From Pseudomonas mendocina (GTDB taxonomy: Bacteria > Pseudomonadota > Gammaproteobacteria > Pseudomonadales > Pseudomonadaceae): 64,000 nt of DNA. The position numbers were made by a program, and so were the translations under genes. The notes beneath the pieces are model-generated. The model worked only from the letters and a program-made list of their open reading frames with translations, ran no database searches and was not told the origin of the DNA. Positions 55,811 to 64,000 of the stretch are shown here, piece after piece (the first letter of the stretch is position 1; each line of letters opens with the position of its first letter). The stretch is taken from contig NZ_LR134290.1 in the NCBI RefSeq assembly GCF_900636545.1, positions 2,418,001 to 2,482,000 on the forward strand. Direction: 5' to 3'.

Positions 55811-56896
55811 ATGGCCACCAATGATCGTCTGCTGGTACAGATTCTCCTGCTCGGCCTGCTGGCTGCCAGCCTCTGGGTGCTGGCACCATTCTGGTCTGCG
55901 CTGTTCTGGGCCGCGGTGCTGGCCTTTGCCAGCTGGCCGCTGATGCGCCTGCTGACGCAGTTGCTCAATGGTCGCATGTCGCTGGCCGCGGGCATCCTGA
56001 CCGGTGTCTGGGTGATCATGGTGGCCGTGCCGCTGGTTTGGCTGGGCTTCAATCTGGCCGATCACATCAAGGACGCCAATGCCCTGATCAGAGATCTGCA
56101 GGTGGAAGGACTGCCGCCACCGCCGAGCTGGTTGGCCAGCATTCCGTTGGTGGGCGATCGCCTGGTGGAGCTGTGGCGCACCATCGACCAGCAGGGCGCC
56201 GCCTTCTTCGATACCTTGCGTCCTTACCTCGGGCAGGTTGGCAACTGGCTGGTGGCTCGCAGCGCGAAGATCGGTGCGGGCATGGTCGAACTGGCCCTGA
56301 GCCTGGTGCTGGTGTTCTTCTTCTATCGTGACGGACCGCGCCTGGCGGTGTTCGTGCACAGCCTGCTGGAGCGGCTGATCGGCGAACGTGCCGATCATTA
56401 TCTGGAGCTGGTTGCCGGCACCGTGCAGCGTGTGGTCAACGGTGTGATCGGTACCGCCGCAGCGCAAGCCGTGCTGGCTTACATCGGCTTCGTCATCGCC
56501 GGCGTGCCGGGCGCGCTGGTGCTAGGTCTGCTGACCTTCGCCTTCAGCTTCATCATGATTCCGCCGCTGATCTGGGGGCCGGCCGTGGCCTGGCTGGTGT
56601 GGCAGGGGGAGATCGGCATGGCGATCTTCCTGGGTGTCTGGGGCTTCTTCATCATCAGCGGGGTGGACAACATCCTCAAACCCTACCTGATCAGCCGTGG
56701 CGGCAACCTGCCGCTGGTGGTGGTGCTGCTCGGCGTGTTCGGTGGCATCCTGGCGTTCGGCTTCATGGGCCTGTTCCTGGGGCCGACCTTGCTGGCAGTG
56801 GCCTACAGCCTGCTCAGCGACTGGGTGGCAAACAAGACGCCACCGGTCGAAACAGTGCTGGACAAGCCACTGCCGGGCGAGGAGCCACGCGGCTGA
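55811..56896 (+). CDS. AI-2E/PerM family transporter
   Basis: A 361-residue inner-membrane protein with about seven to eight helices. The PerM family pattern is seen in the N-terminal double helix, the long amphipathic middle segment (ADHIKDANALIRDLQVEG...), VFFFYRDGPRLAVFVHSLLE, and GVPGALVLGLLTFAFSFIMI with PPLIWGPAVAWLV. Members include the AI-2 exporter TqsA and Na+/H+ antiporters; the substrate here is unknown. Its stop codon abuts that of the convergent patatin gene (TGATCA at 56894-56899). Confidence 0.88.
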   Translation: MATNDRLLVQILLLGLLAASLWVLAPFWSALFWAAVLAFASWPLMRLLTQLLNGRMSLAAGILTGVWVIMVAVPLVWLGFNLADHIKDANALIRDLQVEGLPPPPSWLASIPLVGDRLVELWRTIDQQGAAFFDTLRPYLGQVGNWLVARSAKIGAGMVELALSLVLVFFFYRDGPRLAVFVHSLLERLIGERADHYLELVAGTVQRVVNGVIGTAAAQAVLAYIGFVIAGVPGALVLGLLTFAFSFIMIPPLIWGPAVAWLVWQGEIGMAIFLGVWGFFIISGVDNILKPYLISRGGNLPLVVVLLGVFGGILAFGFMGLFLGPTLLAVAYSLLSDWVANKTPPVETVLDKPLPGEEPRG

Positions 56897-57910
56897 TCAG
56901 CCGCGTTCGCGTTCGTACTTATCGAGGGTGTCGCGAGCGATCTGCCGGCCCAGCATGATCAGCTCCGGCGCCTTGTAGAACTCGAAGAAGCGGCAGGCGC
57001 GCTTGGGCACGTTGATCAGAACGTCTGGCGGATAACCGGCGATCTTGTACTGCGCCAATGAGGTCTGCATTACCTCGAAGCTCTGGTTGACCAGCTCCAG
57101 CAACGACGCCGGCCCGCTGAATTCGGCAACCCGTGAGCCGCTGGCGGACTTCGGCGCCGCTTCCTCCTGATCGTCCTTGCGGCTGGGCGCTGCAGCCGGG
57201 CTGACGTCATCGGCGAGTCGTTGCTCCTCGGCAAGCAGCAGGGCCTCGTCTTCGCTCTTGCGGCGAAAACTTGGTAAACGTGAGCCGAGCGACGTCATCA
57301 ACTGATCGATGCGGCCTTTGAGGGCGGCGGGGCGCTCGATCACCGGCAGCTGGTAGTGGTTCTGGTTGGTGGCGTTGAGGTTCACCGCGATGATCAGGTC
57401 GCAGTGGCTGGAGACCACCGGTACGATCGGCAGCGGGTTGAGCAGGCCACCATCGACCAACATGCGCTTGCCCTGAATGACCGGCGTGAACAGGCTGGGA
57501 ATCGCCGCCGAGGCGCGCATCGCCTGGTGCAGGCAGCCCTCCTGAAACCAGATTTCCTGCTGGTTGGTCAGGTCAGTGGCGACTGCAGTGAAGGGGATGT
57601 CCAGGTTTTCGATGTCCACGTCGCCGACGATCTCCTGAATTCGCCCGAACACCCGTTCGCCACGGATGGCGCCGAGACGGAAACTGACATCGAGCAGGCG
57701 CAGCACGTCCAGATAATCGAGGCTCTCCGTCCATTCACGGTATTCACGTAGCTTGCCTGCGGCGAAGATGCCACCGACCACCGCACCCATCGAACAGCCA
57801 GCGATGCAGCCGATTTCGTAGCCACGCGCCTGCAGCTCCTCGATCACACCAATGTGCGCATAGCCGCGTGCGCCCCCCGAACCCAGCACCAGCGCTACTT
57901 TCTTGCTCAT
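56897..57910 (-). CDS. patatin-like phospholipase (RssA family)
   Basis: A 337-residue lipid acyl hydrolase-like protein. The oxyanion loop is VLGSGGARGYAHIGVIEEL, the nucleophile Ser is in GCIAGCSMGAVVGG, and the catalytic Asp is in MLVDGGLLNPLPI. The C-terminal half (about 190-337) is charged and less conserved. It resembles RssA/YchK of E. coli. The physiological substrate is unknown. It starts 103 bases before the divergent selD gene. Confidence 0.9.
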   Translation of the reverse strand: MSKKVALVLGSGGARGYAHIGVIEELQARGYEIGCIAGCSMGAVVGGIFAAGKLREYREWTESLDYLDVLRLLDVSFRLGAIRGERVFGRIQEIVGDVDIENLDIPFTAVATDLTNQQEIWFQEGCLHQAMRASAAIPSLFTPVIQGKRMLVDGGLLNPLPIVPVVSSHCDLIIAVNLNATNQNHYQLPVIERPAALKGRIDQLMTSLGSRLPSFRRKSEDEALLLAEEQRLADDVSPAAAPSRKDDQEEAAPKSASGSRVAEFSGPASLLELVNQSFEVMQTSLAQYKIAGYPPDVLINVPKRACRFFEFYKAPELIMLGRQIARDTLDKYERERG

Positions 57911-58013
57911 CTACGTTTCTCCGTGTCGAGCTTCGACCTTACTCGGGCAGCGGAGCGGAGCCAAGGCAGTCTTTGCTAGAATTCGCCGCCAGTCATCGCG
58001 GTGAGAGAGAACC

Positions 58014-59048
58014 ATGAGCGAACCCATTCGTTTGACCCAGTACAGCCATGGCGCCGGTTGCGGCTGCAAGATTTCGCCGAAGGTGCTCGAAGTGATCCTC
58101 GCTGGCAGCGGCGCGCAAAATATCGATCCCAAGCTCTGGGTCGGCAATGCCTCGCGCGATGATGCGGCGGTCTACGCGATCGATGAGGAGCGTGGCGTGG
58201 TTTCCACCACCGATTTCTTCATGCCGATCGTCGACGACCCCTACGACTTCGGCCGTATCGCTGCCACCAATGCCATCAGTGATATCTACGCCATGGGCGG
58301 CGACCCACTGATGGCCATTGCCATCCTCGGCTGGCCGGTCAATGTGCTGGCCCCCGAAGTGGCCCGTGAGGTGATCCGCGGCGGGCGCGCGGTGTGCGAC
58401 AAGGCCGGAATCCCGCTGGCGGGCGGGCATTCGATCGATGCGCCGGAGCCGATTTTCGGCCTTGCCGTGACTGGTCTGGTGAGCAAGGTCAACATGAAGC
58501 GCAACGACACCGCTACGGTTGGCTGCAGGCTTTACCTGACCAAACCGCTGGGTATCGGCATCCTCACCACGGCGGAGAAGAAAGCCAAGCTGCGTGATGC
58601 GGACGTTGGCCTGGCGCGTGACTGGATGTGCACCCTGAACAAGCCCGGCAGCCGCTTCGGCAAGCTCGCCGGTGTGCACGCGATGACCGACGTGACCGGC
58701 TTCGGCCTGCTCGGCCACCTGGTGGAAATGGCCGATGGCAGTGACCTCAGTGCTCGTGTCGAGTTCGCTCGTGTGCCGCGTCTGGACAGTGTCGAGCATT
58801 ACCTGGAGCAGGGCTGCGTGCCGGGCGGCACCTTGCGCAACTTTGACAGTTACGGCGACAAGATCGCGCCACTGCCGGAGCTGGCCAAGCTGCTGCTGTG
58901 CGACCCGCAGACCAGCGGTGGCCTGCTGATTGCGGTGGCGCCGGAGGGCGAGGCCGAGTTTTTATCCGTGGCCGCCGAGCTGGGGCTGGAGCTGGCGCCT
59001 ATTGGCGAGATGGTCGAGCGACAGCGCTACGCGGTCGAGGTGCTTTGA
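58014..59048 (+). CDS. selD: selenide, water dikinase
   Basis: Makes selenophosphate from selenide and ATP for selenoprotein and selenouridine synthesis. It has 344 residues. The N-terminal active-site loop is [19 protein letters not shown], with Cys at the position that is selenocysteine in some species, and the catalytic Lys. The phosphate-binding region is [20 protein letters not shown], and the C-terminal [15 protein letters not shown] and DPQTSGGLL are conserved. It overlaps mnmH by one base (TGATG). Confidence 0.97.
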   Translation: MSEPIRLTQYSHGAGCGCKISPKVLEVILAGSGAQNIDPKLWVGNASRDDAAVYAIDEERGVVSTTDFFMPIVDDPYDFGRIAATNAISDIYAMGGDPLMAIAILGWPVNVLAPEVAREVIRGGRAVCDKAGIPLAGGHSIDAPEPIFGLAVTGLVSKVNMKRNDTATVGCRLYLTKPLGIGILTTAEKKAKLRDADVGLARDWMCTLNKPGSRFGKLAGVHAMTDVTGFGLLGHLVEMADGSDLSARVEFARVPRLDSVEHYLEQGCVPGGTLRNFDSYGDKIAPLPELAKLLLCDPQTSGGLLIAVAPEGEAEFLSVAAELGLELAPIGEMVERQRYAVEVL

Positions 59049-60148
59049 TGCGCGACAACTGCACCGACTACCGCGATCTGTTCCTGCACGACCGACCGAT
59101 GATGGATGCCCGTGCGCCCGTGGAGTTCGTCAAGGGCGCCTTTCCGGGCGTAGTCAATCTGCCTTTGATGAACGACATCGAGCGGCAGAAGGTTGGTACC
59201 TGCTACAAGCAGCACGGCCAGCAGGCGGCGATCGAACTCGGCCACCAATTGGTCAGCGGTCGCAACAAGACCGAGCGCATCGAGGCTTGGGCGGCTTTTG
59301 CCAAGGCCAATCCCGACGGCTATCTGTACTGCTTTCGCGGCGGTCTGCGTTCGCAGATCGTCCAGCAGTGGCTGAAAAGCGAGGCGGGGATCGACTATCC
59401 GCGCGTGGTCGGCGGTTACAAGGCCATGCGTAACTTTCTCCTGCATACCACCGAACAGGCCGTGCAGGAGTGCGATTTCGTGCTGGTCGGCGGCATGACC
59501 GGCACCGGCAAGACCGAGGTCCTCGGTCAGCTGGACAATGCCGTGGACCTGGAGGCTCATGCCAATCACCGTGGCTCGAGTTTCGGCAAGCGTGCCAATG
59601 GTCAGCCGGCTCAGATCGACTTCGAGAACGCTCTGTCCATTGATTTCCTCAAGCGGCGTGCCTCGGGCCATCAGCAGTTCGTGCTGGAGGACGAGGCGCG
59701 TCTGATTGGTCGCTGCTCGCTACCGTTGCCGCTGTACCAGGCGATGCAGCACCATCCCTTGGTATGGCTGGAAGACAGCGTGGCCAATCGCGTGGAGCGC
59801 ATTCTGCAGGCCTACGTGGTCGAGCTGTGTGACGAGTTCGTTGCGGCTCTGGGCGCGGAGGAGGGCTTCACGGCATTCGCTGCACGCCTGCGCGAAAGCC
59901 TGGGCAACATCACCCGTCGCCTCGGTGGTGAGCGTTACCAGCGGCTGGCCGCGATCATGGACCAAGCGCTACAGGAACAGCAGGTCGACGGTCAGGTAGA
60001 TACCCATCGTGGCTGGATAGAAGCCTTGCTGGTGGAGTACTACGATCCTATGTACGTGTTCCAGCGCGAAAGCAAATCCGGGCGTATAGAGTTCGCCGGC
60101 GAGCAGCAGGCTGTGGTGGAATACCTGCGCAAGCGAAACGGCGGGTGA
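59048..60148 (+). CDS. mnmH: tRNA 2-selenouridine synthase
   Basis: Replaces sulfur by selenium in 2-thiouridine at the wobble position of tRNAs for Lys, Glu and Gln, using SelD product (also called selU/ybbB). It has 366 residues. The N-terminal rhodanese domain has [17 protein letters not shown] and the catalytic Cys in [17 protein letters not shown]. The C-terminal P-loop domain has [17 protein letters not shown]. It is translationally coupled to selD. The selenouridine route is shown by this pair; a selenocysteine route cannot be judged from the window. Confidence 0.96.
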   Translation: MRDNCTDYRDLFLHDRPMMDARAPVEFVKGAFPGVVNLPLMNDIERQKVGTCYKQHGQQAAIELGHQLVSGRNKTERIEAWAAFAKANPDGYLYCFRGGLRSQIVQQWLKSEAGIDYPRVVGGYKAMRNFLLHTTEQAVQECDFVLVGGMTGTGKTEVLGQLDNAVDLEAHANHRGSSFGKRANGQPAQIDFENALSIDFLKRRASGHQQFVLEDEARLIGRCSLPLPLYQAMQHHPLVWLEDSVANRVERILQAYVVELCDEFVAALGAEEGFTAFAARLRESLGNITRRLGGERYQRLAAIMDQALQEQQVDGQVDTHRGWIEALLVEYYDPMYVFQRESKSGRIEFAGEQQAVVEYLRKRNGG

Positions 60149-60225
60149 GCCGGGCACTTTCGCTCTGCCATAGCGTCATAGACTGGGCCAACCCGTAGTC
60201 CCTATCCATCCGAGGAGTGTGGTCG

Positions 60226-60504
60226 ATGAAACACTGGATCTGTTTGCCGCTGCTTGCGGTGGCGCTTACCGGCTGCGCCGGCAAGACCGTTTACCGCGAG
60301 ACTTGCGCCAATCAGCTGGATGCCGCCTGGAAAGAGCTGAGCATCGCCGAGGCCGAAGGTTTCGCCGGTACCGTGAGTTATTCCAAGGCGCTCTCGCTGC
60401 TCACTGCTGCCAAGACCCAGCAGCAGTTCGAAGCCTATGCAGGTTGTGTCAGCAAGGCCGAGCGAGCGCGTTTCTACATCCGTGAATCGCGAGCTGGGCG
60501 CTGA
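60226..60504 (+). CDS. small lipoprotein
   Basis: A 92-residue predicted lipoprotein. MKHWICLPLLAVALTGCAGK has a lipobox ALTGC (Cys 17). The mature part is helical with four further features: a Cys in YRETCANQLDAAW, an EAEGFAGTVSYSKALSLL segment and a second Cys in YAGCVSKAERARFYI. ATG 60226 is chosen (GAGGAG eight bases upstream) over GTG 60217. It overlaps the flavin-reductase-like gene by one base. Function unknown. Confidence 0.8.
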   Translation: MKHWICLPLLAVALTGCAGKTVYRETCANQLDAAWKELSIAEAEGFAGTVSYSKALSLLTAAKTQQQFEAYAGCVSKAERARFYIRESRAGR

Positions 60505-61109
60505 TGCGACTCGATTTCGCTGATCTGAGCCCGCTCGAGGCTTATCGCTGGCTGGCTTCCAGCGTCACTCCGCGTCCCATTGCCTGGGTCTCGACCCGTT
60601 CGGCCGACGGCGTAGCCAATCTTGCGCCGTTCAGTTTCTTTCAGGTGATCAGTGACAACCCGCCGACCTTGCTGGTCAACGTCAATACCCGCGACGATGG
60701 CAGCCTCAAGGACAGCCTGCGCAATGCCCAAGCCAGCGGCGAGCTGGCAATTCAATTGGTCAGCTTCGCTCAGGCCGAGGCGATGAATGCCAGTGCCGCG
60801 ATCCTGCCTCACCAGGTCAGCGAGTTCGCCCACTGCGCCATCGCCAGCCAGCCCTGCGAGCGCATCGACGTGCCGCGTGTCGTCGGCGCACCGGTAACCT
60901 TCGAGTGCCGCGTGGCGCAGATCCTGCCCTACCCGGCGCAGCAGCCGAATTGCCACCTGATTTTCGCCGAGATCTTGCTGGCACATATCGATGACGAGGT
61001 GCTCAGCGAGCAGGGGCGTCTCGACCCGCTCAAGCTCGATCTGGTCGGGCGCCTGGGTAGCAGTGCCTATTGCCGCACGCGGGACCTGTTCCAGATGCAA
61101 CGTCCCTGA
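60504..61109 (+). CDS. flavin reductase-like (FMN-binding) protein
   Basis: A 201-residue protein of the flavin-reductase-like split-barrel family. The N-terminal AYRWLASSVTPRPIAWVSTR and the following LAPFSFFQVISDNPPTLLVN are characteristic FMN-binding segments. In this family such proteins bind FMN and either reduce flavin with NAD(P)H or serve unknown substrates. It starts at ATG 60504 within the TGATG overlap with the small lipoprotein gene, so the two are co-translated. Confidence 0.88.
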   Translation: MRLDFADLSPLEAYRWLASSVTPRPIAWVSTRSADGVANLAPFSFFQVISDNPPTLLVNVNTRDDGSLKDSLRNAQASGELAIQLVSFAQAEAMNASAAILPHQVSEFAHCAIASQPCERIDVPRVVGAPVTFECRVAQILPYPAQQPNCHLIFAEILLAHIDDEVLSEQGRLDPLKLDLVGRLGSSAYCRTRDLFQMQRP

Positions 61110-61235
61110 ACCCGTTCTGAAAACGACGTCCAGTTAACTTTTCCGGCCATCTCGCCGTCTGCTGGCTTGTCGCCAGTAGCCTTGCACTCCTATGTTCCAG
61201 AATTCGGGGCTGGCTGCGGTAGGCAGGGGGTTGTC

Positions 61236-63203
61236 ATGGGTGGCTCATTGGGTAGGCGGTTGGCCAGTCTGAGTACGGCCAGCAAGTTGATGCTGGGTTT
61301 CGCTCTGGTATTGATTCTGACCGCTCTGGTAGCCGCAACCGGCCTGCTGGCGTTGCGAGAGGTCAGTGCCGGCGCCGAGTTGCAGCAGCGCATGAGTGCC
61401 CTTGGCGAGCAGGTGCTGCGTATGCGACAGAGCGAACAGGCGTTTGCCCTGAGTGGCGACAAGCAGCATGCCGAGCGCCTGGGGCAGCAGGCCGAGGCCA
61501 TCCTCCAGGCCGGCCAGGCCCTGCAGGCCGAGCTGGATAGTGACACTGCCGCGGTCATGGCGCAGGTCGAGCCTGCACTGGCCGACTATCGCAGTGCCTT
61601 CGACCGCTACGTTGAACTCACCGACAACATGCAGCTGTCGCTGCAGGCCGCCGACTGGCTGGTGGTCAGCGCTGCCAATAGCCTGGATCTGCTGCAGGAA
61701 GGACTGTCCGAAGACGGCGTCGACCTGCTCAAGAGTTCCCAGGGCGAGCAGGGCGGCGATTCGGTATTGCAGGCCGGCAAGGTCGGCAAGATCCATCAGT
61801 TGCTGCTGCAGGCACTGGATCAGGCGCGCCAGCGTCTGGAGGCCAGCCGCCGCGGCGATGGCGAAGAACAGAGCGAAATTGCCCAGGCCGGCGAGGCACA
61901 GGCCCTGGCTGCCGAGTTACGTGATGAGTTGAATGATCCCGGCTATGCCGCAGTGCTCGGCGAGGTGGTGGTCAACGTCGACTCCTTCAACGAGCGGCTC
62001 AAGGAATATGCCGATCAGTTGCAGCAACAAAAACAGGTTTATGGGCAGTTGGTCGCTCAGATCGAACAACTGCTGCAGCGTGTCGATCTGGCTCTGGATA
62101 CCCAGCGCCAGGCCATACATGCCGAGCGCCAGGCCAGCAGTGGCCTGATCATTGCGGCAGCGGCGCTGGCGCTGCTGTTCGGTCTTGGCGCGGCGATCAT
62201 GATCAGTCTGGCCATCGTGCGGCCGCTGAAGCGGGTGATCGGCCTGGCCGAATCCATCGCCGCTGGCGACCTCAGTGTGCGCATCGAGCAGGACCGTGGT
62301 GACGAAGTCGGCCAACTGCTCGCGGCCATGCAGCGTATGGCGGGCAACCTGCGGGAGATGGTCGGCCGTCTGCAGGGCGGCGTGGCGCAGATATCCAGTT
62401 CTGCCCAGACGCTCTCGGCGACCGCCGAACAGACGCGTCAGGGGGTCAACGGCCAGAAGCTTGAAACCGATCAGGTCGCCACCGCGATGAGCGAGATGAC
62501 CGCCACGGTGCATGAGGTCGCACGCAATGCCGAAGCGGCAGCTGCTTCCACCGAACAGGCTGACCAGCGTGTCGGGGCGGGCAGTCAGGTGGTGCGTCAG
62601 ACCCTGCAACGCATCGAGCAGTTGGCTCGTGCGATGGAAGCGACCACTGAGAGCATCCAGCGCCTGAGCCAGGATACCCAGCGCATCGATGCAGTGCTCG
62701 ATGTGATCAAGAGTGTTGCCGAGCAGACCAACCTGCTGGCGCTCAACGCAGCCATTGAGGCAGCGCGCGCCGGCGAACAGGGGCGCGGTTTCGCGGTGGT
62801 CGCCGATGAGGTGCGCGCCCTGGCCAAGCGTACCCAGCAGTCCACAGCAGAAATTGAATCGTTGATCGCCGCCTTGCGAGAGGGCAGTCGCCGCGCCGTG
62901 ACCGATATGGAGCAGAGCGCCAGCCTGGTCAGCCTCACTGTTGGCGATGCCAACCAGACCGAGGGTGCGCTGGCAGCCATTGCCGAGGCGGTTAGTCTGA
63001 TCTCGGAGATGAACCAGCAGATCGCCGCCGCGGCCGAGCAGCAAACTGCCGTGGCCGAGGAAATCAGCCGTAGCGTCACCTCGATCCGCGATATCGCCGA
63101 TCAGTCGGCTACGGCAATGGACGAAACCGCCGCGTCGAGCATTCAGCTGGCCGAGCTGGGGCGCGAGTTGCAGGGCATGGCGGGGCAGTTTCGACTGGCA
63201 TAG
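61236..63203 (+). CDS. methyl-accepting chemotaxis protein with helical-bundle periplasmic sensor
   Basis: A 655-residue transmembrane chemoreceptor. Helix 1 is near residues 17-40 ([20 protein letters not shown]). A long helical periplasmic domain of about 260 residues has Gln/Glu-rich segments. Helix 2 ([20 protein letters not shown]) is followed by HAMP ([18 protein letters not shown]) and a signalling domain with [23 protein letters not shown] 61236 is the likely start ([18 protein letters not shown]); an in-frame reading begins 23 codons earlier. The ligand is unknown. The position after selD-mnmH matches P. aeruginosa PA1646. Confidence 0.92.
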   Translation: MGGSLGRRLASLSTASKLMLGFALVLILTALVAATGLLALREVSAGAELQQRMSALGEQVLRMRQSEQAFALSGDKQHAERLGQQAEAILQAGQALQAELDSDTAAVMAQVEPALADYRSAFDRYVELTDNMQLSLQAADWLVVSAANSLDLLQEGLSEDGVDLLKSSQGEQGGDSVLQAGKVGKIHQLLLQALDQARQRLEASRRGDGEEQSEIAQAGEAQALAAELRDELNDPGYAAVLGEVVVNVDSFNERLKEYADQLQQQKQVYGQLVAQIEQLLQRVDLALDTQRQAIHAERQASSGLIIAAAALALLFGLGAAIMISLAIVRPLKRVIGLAESIAAGDLSVRIEQDRGDEVGQLLAAMQRMAGNLREMVGRLQGGVAQISSSAQTLSATAEQTRQGVNGQKLETDQVATAMSEMTATVHEVARNAEAAAASTEQADQRVGAGSQVVRQTLQRIEQLARAMEATTESIQRLSQDTQRIDAVLDVIKSVAEQTNLLALNAAIEAARAGEQGRGFAVVADEVRALAKRTQQSTAEIESLIAALREGSRRAVTDMEQSASLVSLTVGDANQTEGALAAIAEAVSLISEMNQQIAAAAEQQTAVAEEISRSVTSIRDIADQSATAMDETAASSIQLAELGRELQGMAGQFRLA

Positions 63204-63298
63204 CGGTCGGTCTCACAGTTTCGTGAGCAAAAATGTCATGGCGCTATGCCGCTTGCCAGCGTCCCAGTAGCATCGTCGTTCTGCATAAGGAGCGAACG

Positions 63299-64000
63299 AT
63301 GCGAAGCAAACTCGATGCCTGTCTGGATTCGGTCAATCAGGTGTTGCTGGGCAAGGAGGCGCAGGTGCGCCTGGCACTGACCTGCCTGTTGGCGCGTGGT
63401 CACCTGCTGATCGAAGACCTGCCAGGCATGGGCAAGACTACCCTCAGCCATGCCCTGGCACGTGTGCTGGGGCTGAGCTTCCAGCGTATCCAGTTCACGT
63501 CCGACCTGTTGCCCGGCGATATTCTCGGCACCTCGGTGTTCGACAAGGACAGTGGCCAGTTCGTCTTTCATCCCGGGCCGATCTTCGCTGAGCTGGTGCT
63601 CGCAGACGAGATCAACCGCGCCACGCCGAAGAGCCAGAGCGCGCTGCTCGAAGCCATGGAAGAAGGTCAGGTGACCATCGAGGGTGCGACCCGGCCGCTG
63701 CCCGATCCATTTTTCGTCATCGCCACGCAGAACCCTGTCAGCAGCGGCGGCACCTTCGCCTTGCCTGAGTCCCAACTCGACCGCTTTCTCATGCGCCTGT
63801 CGCTGGGCTATCCGGCCCAAGCCGCAGAGCGCGCCTTGCTCCTGGGCGACGCCCGGCGCGACCTGCTACCGCGTATCGAGCCGATTCTCGATCATGCCGA
63901 GCTGGCGCGCCTGCAGGCGGAAGTGCCCAAGGTGCGTGCCAGCGATGCGTTGGTCGACTATGTGCTGCGTCTGGTCGAGGCGACACGCAGCCAGCCTCAG
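63299..64000 (+). CDS. MoxR-family AAA+ ATPase, N-terminal part (runs off the right edge)
   Basis: A 234-codon fragment. It shows the Walker A motif LIEDLPGMGKTTLSHALA, Walker B LVLADEINRATPKSQSALLE and the sensor-1 region FFVIATQNPVSSGGTFALPE, followed by QLDRFLMRLSLGYP. MoxR ATPases act as chaperones that assemble metal- or von-Willebrand-A-domain proteins, usually encoded just downstream. AAGGAG precedes ATG 63299 by six bases. The neighbouring genes that would name its client lie beyond the window. Confidence 0.94.
   Translation, partial: MRSKLDACLDSVNQVLLGKEAQVRLALTCLLARGHLLIEDLPGMGKTTLSHALARVLGLSFQRIQFTSDLLPGDILGTSVFDKDSGQFVFHPGPIFAELVLADEINRATPKSQSALLEAMEEGQVTIEGATRPLPDPFFVIATQNPVSSGGTFALPESQLDRFLMRLSLGYPAQAAERALLLGDARRDLLPRIEPILDHAELARLQAEVPKVRASDALVDYVLRLVEATRSQPQ

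Noticed and set aside
58014..58100. Selenocysteine codon in selD
   Set aside because: The active-site position reads as Cys in GAGCGCK; there is no in-frame TGA, so no selenocysteine is used here.

Overview
The window is a stretch of core chromosome from a Pseudomonas species (gammaproteobacterium). The evidence is the gene content and order (gltA / sdhCDAB-sucAB-lpd-sucCD / brnQ / htpG; chemoreceptor / fabBA / hybrid kinase / gpsA; selD-mnmH / chemoreceptor / MoxR), which matches my recollection of the P. aeruginosa PA1580-PA1647 region, together with near-identical SDH, SucAB, FabA and FabB proteins and GC-rich codon use. I see no insertion sequence, prophage, integrase, CRISPR array, tRNA or rRNA. 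Several Pseudomonas-typical blocks (ColRS cluster, ECF sigma cluster, MHYT kinase/HD-GYP pair) are inserted into that backbone.

Layout. 1-12.3 kb: the start of gltA on the minus strand, a divergent promoter region, then the TCA-cycle block sdhCDAB, sucAB-lpd, sucCD, closed by a strong terminator at 12269-12296. Every junction between its sub-blocks carries an RNA hairpin. 12.6-20.3 kb: branched-chain amino acid carrier, DUF599 and MAPEG membrane proteins, two tandem small lipoproteins, two tandem hotdog thioesterases, a membrane-anchored hypothetical and htpG. 20.4-26 kb: a 1230-residue MHYT-PAS hybrid kinase with its own Hpt domain, overlapping an REC-HD-GYP phosphodiesterase gene, then a secreted dienelactone-hydrolase-like protein. 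26-28.3 kb: an ECF sigma/anti-sigma operon and a secreted DUF4394 protein that share a promoter motif. 28.4-33.7 kb: XAC2610-like protein, pirin, OsmC, a soluble chemoreceptor with a C-terminal sensor domain, an exported amidohydrolase and a DUF3859 protein.

33.7-41.3 kb is the most coherent regulatory unit: colRS flanked on one side by methyltransferase-inaA-dgkA and on the other by an LtaS/OpgB-like transferase, a PAP2 phosphatase, a dual-specificity-type phosphatase and a lipoprotein. Both flanking operons have a sequence matching the ColR box as I remember it from P. putida. The genes suggest an envelope-remodelling circuit in which diacylglycerol left by the transferase is recycled by DgkA.

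41.5-49.2 kb: chemoreceptor, fabBA with an upstream palindrome, a hybrid kinase resembling P. aeruginosa PA1611, gpsA, DUF4389 and sixA. 49.3-57.9 kb: a fatty-acyl-CoA-ligase-like enzyme with a 24-bp operator palindrome and an A-rich Hfq/Crc-type motif at its ribosome site, a thioesterase, AraC and LysE proteins, two alpha/beta hydrolases, DUF4892, a PerM-family protein and a patatin. 58-64 kb: selD-mnmH, a small lipoprotein and a flavin-reductase-like protein, a chemoreceptor and the start of a MoxR ATPase gene that runs off the window.

I found no wholly new system. The best leads are regulatory: the paired ECF promoters, the two ColR boxes around a lipid-recycling gene set, and the operator plus Crc/Hfq motif in front of the acyl-CoA ligase. 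Family and regulatory statements come from memory of those families; no search was run.
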